The notes beneath the pieces are model-generated. The model was not told the DNA's origin and ran no database searches. It saw nothing but the letters and a program-made list of their open reading frames with translations. The translations under genes were made by a program, and so were the position numbers. From assembly GCF_001418005.1 (NCBI RefSeq), contig NZ_LIOL01000005.1, positions 1-64,000 of the forward strand: a stretch of 64,000 nt of DNA, in the 5' to 3' direction. This DNA is from Chelatococcus sambhunathii (GTDB lineage Bacteria; Pseudomonadota; Alphaproteobacteria; Rhizobiales; Beijerinckiaceae). This document shows, in pieces, positions 25,378 through 34,983 of this stretch; position 1 is the first letter of the stretch; each line of letters opens with the position of its first letter.

Positions 25378-26778
25378 ATGACCCAGGACTATATCGTCAA
25401 GGACATTTCGCTGGCCGAGTGGGGCCGCAAGGAGATCGCCATCGCCGAAAGCGAGATGCCCGGCCTCATGGCCGTGCGCGAGGAGTTCGGCCCGAGCCAG
25501 CCGCTCAAGGGCGCCCGCATCGCCGGCTCCCTGCACATGACCATCCAGACCGCCGTGCTGATCGAGACGCTGAAGGCGCTCGGCGCCGACATCCGCTGGG
25601 TGTCGTGCAACATCTATTCGACGCAGGACCATGCCGCCGCGGCCATCGCCGCCGCCGGCATCCCCGTCTTCGCCGTCAAGGGCGAGACGCTGAAGGACTA
25701 CTGGGACTACACCGCCAGGCTGTTCGACTGGCACGGCGGCGGCGTGCCCAACATGATCCTCGATGATGGCGGCGACGCCACCATGTTTGTCCATGCCGGC
25801 GTGCGCGCCGAGGCGGGCGACACCGCCTTCCTCGACAAGCCCGGCTCCGAGGAGGAGGAGATCTTCTTCGCCCTCATCAAGCGCATGCTCGTCGAGAAGC
25901 CGAAGGGCTGGTTCGGCGAGGTCGCCCGCTCCATCAAAGGCGTGTCCGAGGAGACGACGACGGGCGTGCACCGCCTCTACATGCTGGCCAAGGAGGGCAA
26001 GCTCCTCTTCCCCGCCATCAACGTCAACGACTCCGTGACGAAGTCGAAGTTCGACAATCTCTACGGCTGCCGCGAGTCGCTCGTCGACGGCATCCGCCGC
26101 GGTACGGACGTGATGATGGCCGGCAAGGTGGCCATGGTCGCCGGCTTCGGCGACGTGGGCAAGGGCTCGGCCGCCTCGCTGCGCAACGCCGGCTGCCGCG
26201 TCATGGTGTCGGAGGTCGACCCCATCTGCGCCCTGCAGGCGGCGATGGAGGGCTACGAGGTGACGACGATGGAGGACGCCGCCCCGCGCGCCGACATCTT
26301 CGTGACGGCCACCGGCAACAAGGACGTCATCACCGTCGACCACATGCGCGCCATGAAGGATCGCGCCATCGTCTGCAACATCGGCCACTTCGACAACGAG
26401 ATCCAGGTCGCCGGCCTCAAGAACTTCAAGTGGCACAACGTCAAGCCGCAGGTGGACGAGATCGAGTTCCCCGACGGCAAGCGCATCATCCTCCTGTCGG
26501 AGGGCCGCCTCGTGAACCTCGGCAACGCCACGGGCCACCCCTCCTTCGTGATGAGTGCCTCCTTCACCAACCAGACGCTGGCGCAGATCGAGCTCTTCAC
26601 CAAGCAGGGCAAGTACGAGAAGACCGTCTATACGCTGCCCAAGCATCTCGACGAGAAGGTCGCGATGCTGCACCTCGCCAAGATCGGCGTGAAGCTGTCG
26701 AAGCTCTCGGACGAGCAGGCGGCCTATATCGGCGTCACGCCGCAGGGCCCGTTCAAGCCCGAGCACTACCGCTACTGA
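25378..26778 (+). CDS. ahcY: S-adenosylhomocysteine hydrolase (adenosylhomocysteinase)
   Basis: AhcY splits S-adenosylhomocysteine into homocysteine and adenosine, clearing the product inhibitor of methyltransferases. The 466 residues include [15 protein letters not shown], the catalytic stretch ILDDGGDAT (Asp130), [12 protein letters not shown] with the catalytic Lys and Asp, the NAD motif [11 protein letters not shown] (about 255-265) and the C-terminal PFKPEHYRY. It opens the conserved run that continues with the PAS kinase. A palindrome-controlled promoter precedes it and a strong terminator follows, so it is probably transcribed mainly alone. Confidence 0.98.
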   Translation: MTQDYIVKDISLAEWGRKEIAIAESEMPGLMAVREEFGPSQPLKGARIAGSLHMTIQTAVLIETLKALGADIRWVSCNIYSTQDHAAAAIAAAGIPVFAVKGETLKDYWDYTARLFDWHGGGVPNMILDDGGDATMFVHAGVRAEAGDTAFLDKPGSEEEEIFFALIKRMLVEKPKGWFGEVARSIKGVSEETTTGVHRLYMLAKEGKLLFPAINVNDSVTKSKFDNLYGCRESLVDGIRRGTDVMMAGKVAMVAGFGDVGKGSAASLRNAGCRVMVSEVDPICALQAAMEGYEVTTMEDAAPRADIFVTATGNKDVITVDHMRAMKDRAIVCNIGHFDNEIQVAGLKNFKWHNVKPQVDEIEFPDGKRIILLSEGRLVNLGNATGHPSFVMSASFTNQTLAQIELFTKQGKYEKTVYTLPKHLDEKVAMLHLAKIGVKLSKLSDEQAAYIGVTPQGPFKPEHYRY

Positions 26779-26808
26779 CACCGGCGTTCTCCACACGCAT
26801 CCACATGG

Positions 26809-26845
26809 ATCGCCCGGTGGCCGCCACCGGGCGATTTGCCTTTTG
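26809..26845 (+). terminator. Intrinsic terminator of ahcY
   Basis: ATCGCCCGGTGG (26809-26820) and CCACCGGGCGAT (26824-26835) form a perfect 12-pair stem with loop CCG, followed by a T-rich tail (TTGCCTTTTGTT). It starts 31 bases after the ahcY stop. Confidence 0.85.
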
Positions 26846-26942
26846 TTAACCACTTCCTGCAGAAGTCGTTGAAACGCTACAGTGGCTCGATTCGCGGCCT
26901 GGGCGAGCGCGTGCGCGCGGCGGCGGAAGCGAGGATCGGACG

Positions 26943-29435
26943 ATGCAGGGAGCAACGAGGGCTGGCGAACGGCGGGGGATGCGTTCCTCCCGTGCGATCC
27001 CCGCGCTCTCGTCCACGGCCCTCGCCGTCAGCCTCGCCGGCCTTCCCGCACCCGCCGCGGCTCAAGGACTCGCGCCGCTCATCAGCCGGGCCGCACCGCA
27101 GGATTTCGCCGGCCTTGCCCTCGTGCTCGGCCTCATCGCCTTCGCCACCACCACCGCCCTCGTGCACCTCAGGGAGCGCCGCCGCTGGGCGCGGCAGGAG
27201 GCGCTGCTCGCCGGCGAGAACGAGGAGCTGCGTGCCCGCGCCGACCGCGTCGCCCTGCTCGTCGCCACCGAGCCGCAGCTGCTCGTGAGCTGGCACGGGC
27301 GCGACGCCGAGCCGCAGATAGAAGGCGACGTCGGCATCCTCGGTGAAGGCGCCTCGGGCCGTCGGGTGCTCGCCTTCGGCTCCTGGCTGCCCGCGGCCGG
27401 GGCGCAGGCGCTGGAACGGGCGCTGGAGCGCCTGAAGGAGCGCGGCGAGCGCTTCCAGATGAATCTGAGGGCCACCAGCGGCGCTTATTACGAGGCCGAG
27501 GGCCGGGCCATTGGCGGCCGTGCCGTGCTCCGTCTGCGTGAGGTCACAGGCGACCGTCTCGACCTGCTGCGCCATCGCGACGCCCTCGCCGAAGCTCAGG
27601 CGGAAAGGCGCGCGCTCGCCGGCGTGCTCGATGGCCTGCCCGAGCCTGCCTGGCGTCGGGATGCCGAAGGCAGGCTCATCTGGGTCAATCGCGCCTATGC
27701 CAAGGCCGTCGAGGCGGCCGATCCTGCCGAGGCGGTGAGCCGCAGCCTCGAATTGCTTGATGCGCCGACACGCAAAGCCATGGAACGCCAACGTGCGGCG
27801 GGCGCAACCTATCGCGACCGCGTCACCGCTGTCGTGGCCGGGGCGCGGCGGGTGCTGGACGTGACCGAGACGCCGAGCGTCGACGGCACCGCCGGCATCG
27901 CCATCGACGTGTCCGAGCTCGAAGCCGTCCGCTCCGATCTCGAGCGGCAGATGGCGGCGCATGTGCGGACGCTCGACCAGTTGCCGACTGCCGTCGCCAT
28001 CTTCGATGCCGGCCAGCGTCTCACCTTCTGCAACGCCGCCTATCGCGAACTGTGGCAGCTCGACGCCACCTTCCTCGAGGCCGGCCCGACGGACAGCGAG
28101 GTGCTCGATGAATTGCGCGCTCGCCGCCGGCTGCCCGAACAGGCTGACTTTCGCGCATGGAAGGCCGACGTTCTCGCCGCGCACCGCTCGGTCGAGCCGC
28201 AGGAGCACTGGTGGTACCTGCCGGACGGGCGCACCCTGCGCGTCCTCGCCAACCCCAATCCGAAGGGCGGCGTCACGTACCTGTTCGACGACGTGAGCGA
28301 GCGCTTCAATCTCGAATCGCGCTTCAACGCCCTGCTCAGCGCCCAGGGCGAGACCCTGAACTCCCTGCGCGAGGGCGTCGCTGTCTTCGGCTCGAACGGC
28401 CATCTCAAACTCTGCAACCCGGCCTTCGGCCACCTGTGGCAGCTCTCGGAAGACGTGCTGGCCGACCTGCCGCACATCGACGACGTGATCCGTCTGTGCG
28501 GCCTACTGGCCCCGCGGCAGGAGGCCTGGGACGTCATCCGCGGCGCCGTCGCCGGCGTGCACGACACGCGCACCGGCTTCGCTGCGCGCATGGACCGGCG
28601 CGACGGAACGGTCATCGATTGCGTCACCGCGCCATTGCCGGATGGCTCGACCCTCCTCACCTTCACCGACGTGACGGCGAGTGTGGAGGTGGAGCGGGCG
28701 CTGAAGGAAAGGAACCAGGCGCTCGAACAGGCCTCGCGCCTGCGCGAGGACTTCGTCCACCACGTCTCCTACGAACTGCGCTCGCCGCTGACCAACATCA
28801 TCGGCTTCGTGCAGCTGCTCGATGCCGAGACGGTCGGCCCACTCAATGACAAGCAGCGCGAATACGCCTCGCATATCACCAAGTCCTCGGCGGCCTTGCT
28901 CGCCATCATCAACGATATTCTCGATCTCGCCACGGTCGACAACGGCGCCATCGCCCTCGCCTGCGAGGAGATCGATATCCGCGAGACGATCGATGCCGCG
29001 CTCACCGGCCTGCAGGACCGCTTGGCAGAGCGCGACATCGGGGTCGTCATCGACGTGCCGGCCGACATCGGCCGCTTCGTCGCCGATGCCAAGCGCGTGC
29101 GTCAGGTGCTGTTCAACCTGTTGTCGAACGCCATCGGCTTCTCCGATCCCGGCCAGACCGTCACCGTCACGGCGCGCCGCGAGGGCGAGGAGGTCGTCTT
29201 CACGGTCAGCGATACCGGGCGGGGTATCGCGCCGGAGGTTCGGGCCCGCGTCTTCGACCGCTTCGAGAGCCACACCCTCGGCTCCGGCCACCGCGGCGTC
29301 GGGCTCGGTCTCTCCATCGTGCGCTCCTTCGTCGAGCTGCACGGCGGCACGGTGGCGCTCGATTCGGCGCCCGGCCGCGGCACCACAGTGACCTGCCGCT
29401 TTCCCCGCGTGCCGAGCCGCGCGGCAGCGGAGTAA
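26943..29435 (+). CDS. PAS-domain membrane sensor kinase with Tyr in place of the H-box His
   Basis: The 830-residue protein begins with a signal-like helix (start may be the Met at residue 13), a membrane segment near 54-76 (LALVLGLIAFATTTALV), a coiled linker and about three PAS-like repeats (near 215, 345 and 465, e.g. FCNAAYRELWQL and LCNPAFGHLWQL). The dimerisation helix reads FVHHVSYELRSPLTNIIGF: the residue aligned with the phosphoacceptor His is Tyr610, with His606 and His607 a few positions earlier. The ATPase domain is intact (NLLSNAIGFSD, SDTGRGIAPE at about 757, GVGLGLSIVRS at 785). It sits between ahcY and tsaE. Kinase activity is uncertain. Confidence 0.88.
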   Translation: MQGATRAGERRGMRSSRAIPALSSTALAVSLAGLPAPAAAQGLAPLISRAAPQDFAGLALVLGLIAFATTTALVHLRERRRWARQEALLAGENEELRARADRVALLVATEPQLLVSWHGRDAEPQIEGDVGILGEGASGRRVLAFGSWLPAAGAQALERALERLKERGERFQMNLRATSGAYYEAEGRAIGGRAVLRLREVTGDRLDLLRHRDALAEAQAERRALAGVLDGLPEPAWRRDAEGRLIWVNRAYAKAVEAADPAEAVSRSLELLDAPTRKAMERQRAAGATYRDRVTAVVAGARRVLDVTETPSVDGTAGIAIDVSELEAVRSDLERQMAAHVRTLDQLPTAVAIFDAGQRLTFCNAAYRELWQLDATFLEAGPTDSEVLDELRARRRLPEQADFRAWKADVLAAHRSVEPQEHWWYLPDGRTLRVLANPNPKGGVTYLFDDVSERFNLESRFNALLSAQGETLNSLREGVAVFGSNGHLKLCNPAFGHLWQLSEDVLADLPHIDDVIRLCGLLAPRQEAWDVIRGAVAGVHDTRTGFAARMDRRDGTVIDCVTAPLPDGSTLLTFTDVTASVEVERALKERNQALEQASRLREDFVHHVSYELRSPLTNIIGFVQLLDAETVGPLNDKQREYASHITKSSAALLAIINDILDLATVDNGAIALACEEIDIRETIDAALTGLQDRLAERDIGVVIDVPADIGRFVADAKRVRQVLFNLLSNAIGFSDPGQTVTVTARREGEEVVFTVSDTGRGIAPEVRARVFDRFESHTLGSGHRGVGLGLSIVRSFVELHGGTVALDSAPGRGTTVTCRFPRVPSRAAAE

Positions 29436-29450
29436 CGAGTTGGCTTTCGA

Positions 29451-31052
29451 GTGGACGAGACGATGGTGAGTTCTCCCTTCCCGGCCGGGCAGGCTGCGGC
29501 TTCCGGCACGCGCGGCGGCGGCGAGGCGGCGACGGCTACCTGGCAGCTCGACCTGCCGAACGAGGCCGCGACGCAGCGCCTCGCCGAGGTGCTGTGCGAG
29601 GAGCTGAAGGCGGGCGATCTCGTCACTTTGTCGGGGGACCTCGGTGCAGGCAAGACCACCTTCGCCCGCAGCCTCATCCGCACCCTCGCGGGCGATGCGG
29701 GCCTCGAGGTGCCGAGCCCGACCTTCACCCTGATGCAGCTCTACGACACCGCGTGCCCGCCGGTGGTGCATGCCGATTTCTACCGGCTCGGCGGCGCGGA
29801 TGAGCTCACCGACCTCGGCTGGGAGGAGGCCTGCGAAGGCGCACTTGTCCTCGTCGAATGGCCGCAGAAGGCCGAGGAGGCCCTGTCACCCGACCGGCTG
29901 GACATCGCCTTCCATCTCCTGCCGCACGAGCATCCCGGGCGCCGCCGGATCGTGATGACCGGCTACGGCCGCTTCGCGCCGCGGCTCTTCCGGTTGCGCG
30001 CGATCCGCACATTGCTCGACGCTGCCGGCTGGGGCGACGCCGAGCGCCGGCACATCCAGGGCGACGCCTCCTATCGCGAATACGAGCGCCTCATCAGGCC
30101 GGACGGCGCAACCGCCGTATTGATGATCTCGCCGCCCCGGCCGCCGGGCCCCGTGCTCCGCGGCATCAAGCCCTATCCGATCGCGGCGAAGCTCGCCCTC
30201 ACCGTCCATCCCTTCGTCGCCGTCGACAAAGGTCTCAGGGCCCTCGGCTTCAGCGCACCGGACATCTACGCCGCCGATCTCGACACCGGCCTCCTGCTGC
30301 TCGAGGACCTCGGCAGTGAGCCAGTCATCGCCGACGGCTCCCCCATCCCGGAGCGCTACCGCGAGGCGACCCTGCTGCTTGCGAAGCTCCACGGCACCAC
30401 CTTGCCGGACGTCCTGCCCGTGGCAGACGGCATCGATCACGTCATCCCGCCCTACGACCTCGAGGCGCTGTTGACGGAGGTCGAGCTCATCATCGACTGG
30501 TATGCCCCTCACATCGGCGGCAAGGCCTTGTCCGCCGTCGCCCGCGCTCAGTTCAACACCTTGTGGACGCGCCTGCTGGCGGATGTCGTGACTGCCCCCT
30601 CCACCTGGACGCTGCGCGACTTCCACTCACCGAACCTCATCTGGCTGCCGGAGCGACAGGGGCTCGCCCGACTCGGCCTCCTCGACTTTCAGGATGCTGT
30701 CCTCGGCCACCCGGCCTACGACCTCGCAGCCTTGCTGCAGGATGCGCGCGTCACCGTGCCGGCCGAGCTCGAACTGTCGCTGCTCGGCGCCTATGCCCGG
30801 GCCCGGCAGGGGCAGGATCCGGACTTCGACGTCGGCGGCTTCGCCGCTGCCTATGCCGTCCTTGCCGCCCAGCGGGGCACCAAGCTGTTCGGCACCTTCG
30901 CGCGCCTTGCCAAGCGCGACGGCAAGAGCATCTATCTCAACCACCTGCCGCGGCTCAGGACTTATCTGGTGCGCAACCTGGCCCATCCGGTGTTGTCCGA
31001 TCTGCGGCTCTGGTATGAGACGCACCTGCCGGCGCTCGTCGCCGACACCTGA
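29451..31052 (+). CDS. TsaE ATPase fused to an AmgK-like sugar kinase
   Basis: Two domains are joined in 533 residues. Residues about 25-165 are TsaE, the ATPase that helps make the threonylcarbamoyl modification at tRNA A37 (P-loop SGDLGAGKTTFARSL; VPSPTFTLMQLYD; HADFYRLGG). Residues about 175-533 are an aminoglycoside-phosphotransferase fold (LLLLEDLGSEPV, catalytic loop RDFHSPNLIWLPE, LLDFQDAVLGHPAYD), like AmgK, which phosphorylates N-acetylmuramate at the anomeric position in wall recycling. The start is GTG 29451 or ATG 29463; neither has a strong ribosome site. MurU follows 20 bases downstream, which supports the AmgK reading. Confidence 0.92.
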   Translation: MDETMVSSPFPAGQAAASGTRGGGEAATATWQLDLPNEAATQRLAEVLCEELKAGDLVTLSGDLGAGKTTFARSLIRTLAGDAGLEVPSPTFTLMQLYDTACPPVVHADFYRLGGADELTDLGWEEACEGALVLVEWPQKAEEALSPDRLDIAFHLLPHEHPGRRRIVMTGYGRFAPRLFRLRAIRTLLDAAGWGDAERRHIQGDASYREYERLIRPDGATAVLMISPPRPPGPVLRGIKPYPIAAKLALTVHPFVAVDKGLRALGFSAPDIYAADLDTGLLLLEDLGSEPVIADGSPIPERYREATLLLAKLHGTTLPDVLPVADGIDHVIPPYDLEALLTEVELIIDWYAPHIGGKALSAVARAQFNTLWTRLLADVVTAPSTWTLRDFHSPNLIWLPERQGLARLGLLDFQDAVLGHPAYDLAALLQDARVTVPAELELSLLGAYARARQGQDPDFDVGGFAAAYAVLAAQRGTKLFGTFARLAKRDGKSIYLNHLPRLRTYLVRNLAHPVLSDLRLWYETHLPALVADT

Positions 31053-31072
31053 CCTTTCGCGATGCGAACACG

Positions 31073-31819
31073 ATGAGCCGCCCTGCCGCCATGCCTCGCC
31101 GCACCATGCCTCGCCGTGCCATGATCCTCGCAGCCGGGCTCGGCAAGCGCATGCGCCCGATCACCGCCACGACGCCGAAGCCACTCGTGCGCGTGGCGGG
31201 GCGCTCCCTGCTCGACCGGGCGCTCGACAGGCTCGCGGCCGCTGGCGTCGAGGATGTCGTCATCAACGTCCATTATCTCGCCGACCTCGTCGAGCAGCAC
31301 GCTCGCCGGCGCAAGGGCGGGCCGAAGGTGCACATCTCCGACGAACGGCAGAAGCTCCTCGACACCGGCGGCGGCATCCGCAAGGCGCTGCCCCTCCTCG
31401 GCGAGGAGCCGTTCTTCCTCGTCAACAGCGACACCTTGTGGCTTGAGGGCCCGCTGCCGAACCTCGACCTCCTGGCCGACGAATGGGACGCTCAGCGGAT
31501 GGACATCCTGCTGCTGATGGCCCCGACTGCGACGAGCCTCGGCTACGACGGACGCGGCGACTTCTCCATGGATGCCTCCGGCCGCCTGACGCGCCGTCCC
31601 GAGCGCGAGGTCGTGCCGTTTGCCTATGCGGGCGTCGCCATCGTTAAGCCGCAGCTCTTCGCCGACGCGCCGGAGGGCCCGTTCTCGCTCAACCGCATTT
31701 TCGATGAGGTGGCGGAGCGGGGCCGGCTTCACGGCGCACGCATCGAGGGCCAGTGGCTGCATGTCGGCACGCCCGAGGCACTGCGCGCGGCCGAGGCCCG
31801 CTTCGCCACGACGGACTGA
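31073..31819 (+). CDS. murU: N-acetylmuramate-1-phosphate uridylyltransferase
   Basis: The nucleotidyltransferase makes UDP-MurNAc from MurNAc 1-phosphate, the second step of the AmgK/MurU recycling route that bypasses de novo UDP-MurNAc synthesis. Of 248 residues the core starts at MILAAGLGKRMRPITATTPKP and continues with DTGGGIRKALPLLG, FFLVNSDTLW and FAYAGVAIVKP. Family members begin at this core, so the true start may be one of the inner ATGs (31091, 31106, 31121). A 13-base direct repeat with period 15 (31089-31116) duplicates MPRR in this leader. Confidence 0.9.
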   Translation: MSRPAAMPRRTMPRRAMILAAGLGKRMRPITATTPKPLVRVAGRSLLDRALDRLAAAGVEDVVINVHYLADLVEQHARRRKGGPKVHISDERQKLLDTGGGIRKALPLLGEEPFFLVNSDTLWLEGPLPNLDLLADEWDAQRMDILLLMAPTATSLGYDGRGDFSMDASGRLTRRPEREVVPFAYAGVAIVKPQLFADAPEGPFSLNRIFDEVAERGRLHGARIEGQWLHVGTPEALRAAEARFATTD

Positions 31820-31821
31820 CG

Positions 31822-34800
31822 ATGGCAGGGCAGGCGCCGGCACGGGTCTTCACCATCCCCCCGGGGGCGCCGTTCCTCGCAACCTTCGCCGATGCGCTGC
31901 TCGCCGGCCGCATCGTGCCCGGTTTCCCGGGCACCGACGATCCCCTCGCGCTCGCCTCGGCCACCATCTACCTGCCGACCCGACGTGCCGCCCGCGCACT
32001 CGCCGCGACCCTCGCCGAGCGGCTGCCGCAGCGCAGCGTGCTGCTGCCCGACATCCAGCCGCTCGGCGACCTCGATGCCGCGGAGCTCGCCCTCGCGGGG
32101 GAGGCGGAGCGCGCCTTCGGCGACGCGGCCGTGCATCTGCCGCCGGCGCTGGCGCCGACTGAGCGGCGCCTCATCCTTACCCGCCTCGTGCTGCAATGGG
32201 CCCGCGCCCTCGACGGCGCCATCCTGCCGGCCGAGGCGCACGAGCCCCTGCTCGTGCCCGCATCGCCGGCCGACGCCCTTGCCCTCGCCGACGATCTCGC
32301 CGCCCTCATGGACGGGCTCGCGACCGAGGACATCCCCTGGGCGGCGCTCGCCGGCCTCGTGGAGGAGCGCTACTCGCGCTATTACGGCATCACGCTCGAC
32401 TTCGTGAAGATCGCCGCCGAGATGTGGCCGGCCATCCTCGCCGAGCGGCAGGCGAGCGACCCCGCCCGGCGCCGCTCGGCCCTCATCGACGCGCGGGCCG
32501 CCAGCCTCGCGGCGGCGGCGCCCCAAAGACCGGTGATCGTCGCCGGCTCGACGGGCTCCATCCCCGCCACAGCCCGGCTCATCGCCGCCATCGCACGCCT
32601 GCCCAAGGGCGCCGTGGTGCTGCCGGGGCTCGACACCGGGCTCGATGACGACACCTTCGCGCTCATCGGCGCGGGCGCCGACCTAACGGTGCATAACCAC
32701 CCGCAGGCGATGCTCGCCCGCCTTCTCGCCACCATCGGCATTCCGCGCGCCGACGTCGCCGTCCTCGGCGCGCCCCCGTCGGGCCTTGCCGCTCGCTCGC
32801 GCTTCCTCTCCGAGGCCATGCGGCCGGCGGAGACCACGGACCTGTGGGCCGAGCCCGCCCACCGCCCGTCGGAGGCCGATCTTCACGCCGCCTTCGACGG
32901 CCTCGCCCTCGTCGAGGCGGCGGACGAGCGGGAGGAGGCGCTGTGCGCGGCCATTGCCCTGCGCGAGGCGCTGGAGGATCCGAAGGCGACGGCGGCGCTG
33001 GTGACGCCGGACCGGGCGCTCGCCGAGCGCGTGGCCGCCGAGCTCGCCCGCTGGGGCATCGCCGCCGAGGATTCGGCCGGCCTGCCGCTGCGGCGCAGCC
33101 CGCACGGCACGCTCGCCCGCCTCGTCGCCGATGCGGCTGCCGCCGACCACGAGCCCACGATCCTCGCCAGCCTCGTCGCCCATCCCCTCGCCCGCTTCGG
33201 CTGGCCACGGGCGACAATGGAGCGCGCTGCCCGCACGCTCGAGATCGGAGTGCTGCGCGGCCCCGCGCCGCCGCCGGGCCTTGCCGGTATCGCCGCCGTG
33301 CTCGCCGAGCGGCGGGCGGAAGCAAGCGACCACCGCGCGCCGCGGCCGCTGCGCCGCTTGACCGACACGGATTGGGACCTCGCCGAGACGCTCCTTACGC
33401 GCCTTAGCGAAGCCTTCTCCGGCTTTCGCGCCGAGGACGGAGAGGAACTCGACCTCGTCGCCCTCGTCGGCGCCCACCGCGCCGCGCTCGATGCAGTGGC
33501 GCGCCCCGGCGCCGACGAGCCGCTGCCCCTCGCCGCGGGAGAGGCGGGAGAGGCCCTGGCCGAGGTCTTCGACGCGGCAACGAGCGCGAAGGTCGACGGC
33601 CTCACCGGCCGCTTCGCCGATTATCCGGCCTTCTTCGCGACGCTGATGGCCGACGCGGTGGTGCGCCGGCCGATGTCCGGCCACCGGCGCGTCAAGATCC
33701 TCGGCCTGCTCGAGGCGCGCCTCGTCGAGGCCGATCGCCTCGTCCTCGGCGGGCTCGACGAGGAGGTGTGGCCGCCGACGGCGCGCACCGATGCCTTCCT
33801 CAACCGGCCGATGCGCGCCGCCCTCGGCCTCGCCCCGCCCGAGCGGCGCATCGGCCAGACGGCCCACGACTTCGTGCAGGCGCTCGGCACGCGCGACGTG
33901 GTGCTGACCCGGGCCCTGAAGCGCGGCGATGCGCCGACCGTCCCTTCGCGCTTCCTGCAGCGCATGCAGGCGCTGGCGGGCGACGAGCTGTGCGCGGAGC
34001 TGAGGCGACGGGGCGAGCGCCTGCGCCGCTACGCCGGGGCGCTGACGCGCCCGCCCGCACTCAGGCCCATCGAGCGGCCGCGGCCGAAGCCCGACCCGGC
34101 GCTGATCCCGCGCCGCCTCAGCGTCACCGAGGTCGAGACGCTGGTGCGCGACCCCTATGCCATCTTCGCCCGCCATGTGCTGAAGCTCGATCCGCTCGAT
34201 CCCATCGCCGTGCCGCCGGGCGCCGCCGACCGCGGCACCATCGTGCACGAGGCGCTCGGCGCCTTCACCGCCCGCCATCCCGTGACGCTGCCGGCCGAAG
34301 CAGCCGAGGAACTGGTCGCCATCGGCCGGCAGGCCTTTGCCCCCATCGCCGCCTATCCGGATGTCGCGGCGCTGTGGTGGCCCCGCTTCCTGCGCCTCGC
34401 CGGGGCTTTCATCGCCTGGGAGACGGAGCGACGCGCGGATATCGATGTCGTTCAGGCCGAGGTGGCCGGCGCCCTCGCACTGGCGCTAGCCGACGGCAAC
34501 CCCTTCCGCATCACGGCACGCGCCGACCGCATCGAGCGCCTGCGCGACGGCCGGGTGGTGATCGTCGATTTCAAGACAGGGCAGCCGCCGAGCTCAAAGC
34601 AGGTCTTCGCCGGCTTCTCCCCGCAGCTCACGCTAGAGGCTGCCGTCCTTGCCGCAAGCGGCTTCCGCGACGTTGCACCAGTGCCCCCCGGGCTTTGTGA
34701 GCTTCTTTACATGCACGCCGGCGGCGCCCGTGACCCTCTGAGGCCCTGCCCGGTCAAGCCGCCGCGCGACGAGACGCGCTCCGTCGCCGAGATCGTCGTC

Positions 34801-34983
34801 GAGCACGAGAGGAAGCTGACGACCCTTCTGTCGCGCTACGTCACCGGCGAGATCGGCTTCGCGTCGCGACCCTTCCCGCAATTCGCCGGCCGCTTCGGCG
34901 CCTACGACCATCTCGCCCGCGTGCGCGAATGGTCGCTCGCCGGCGACGAGGCCGATCTTGGCGAACTCGGAGGCGAGGCATGA
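31822..34983 (+). CDS. addB: Double-strand break repair protein AddB
   Basis: AddB is the partner of the AddA helicase-nuclease; it recognises Chi and cuts one strand during resection of broken ends. The 1053-residue alphaproteobacterial form has an inactivated helicase-like N-terminal region (YLPTRRAARALA, VAGSTGSIPATARL, GLDEEVWPPTARTDAF) and a C-terminal PD-(D/E)xK nuclease (TARADRIERLRDGRVVIVDFKTG). It begins at the ATG at 31822, two bases after murU ends, and overlaps addA by ATGA. Confidence 0.96.
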   Translation: MAGQAPARVFTIPPGAPFLATFADALLAGRIVPGFPGTDDPLALASATIYLPTRRAARALAATLAERLPQRSVLLPDIQPLGDLDAAELALAGEAERAFGDAAVHLPPALAPTERRLILTRLVLQWARALDGAILPAEAHEPLLVPASPADALALADDLAALMDGLATEDIPWAALAGLVEERYSRYYGITLDFVKIAAEMWPAILAERQASDPARRRSALIDARAASLAAAAPQRPVIVAGSTGSIPATARLIAAIARLPKGAVVLPGLDTGLDDDTFALIGAGADLTVHNHPQAMLARLLATIGIPRADVAVLGAPPSGLAARSRFLSEAMRPAETTDLWAEPAHRPSEADLHAAFDGLALVEAADEREEALCAAIALREALEDPKATAALVTPDRALAERVAAELARWGIAAEDSAGLPLRRSPHGTLARLVADAAAADHEPTILASLVAHPLARFGWPRATMERAARTLEIGVLRGPAPPPGLAGIAAVLAERRAEASDHRAPRPLRRLTDTDWDLAETLLTRLSEAFSGFRAEDGEELDLVALVGAHRAALDAVARPGADEPLPLAAGEAGEALAEVFDAATSAKVDGLTGRFADYPAFFATLMADAVVRRPMSGHRRVKILGLLEARLVEADRLVLGGLDEEVWPPTARTDAFLNRPMRAALGLAPPERRIGQTAHDFVQALGTRDVVLTRALKRGDAPTVPSRFLQRMQALAGDELCAELRRRGERLRRYAGALTRPPALRPIERPRPKPDPALIPRRLSVTEVETLVRDPYAIFARHVLKLDPLDPIAVPPGAADRGTIVHEALGAFTARHPVTLPAEAAEELVAIGRQAFAPIAAYPDVAALWWPRFLRLAGAFIAWETERRADIDVVQAEVAGALALALADGNPFRITARADRIERLRDGRVVIVDFKTGQPPSSKQVFAGFSPQLTLEAAVLAASGFRDVAPVPPGLCELLYMHAGGARDPLRPCPVKPPRDETRSVAEIVVEHERKLTTLLSRYVTGEIGFASRPFPQFAGRFGAYDHLARVREWSLAGDEADLGELGGEA

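Noticed and set aside
23179-26955. Minus-strand open frame of 1258 codons opposite the MFS and ahcY genes
   Set aside because: Only its last 224 codons are a gene (the response regulator). The rest is the low-stop antisense frame of GC-rich genes, with Arg/His/Glu-rich nonsense.
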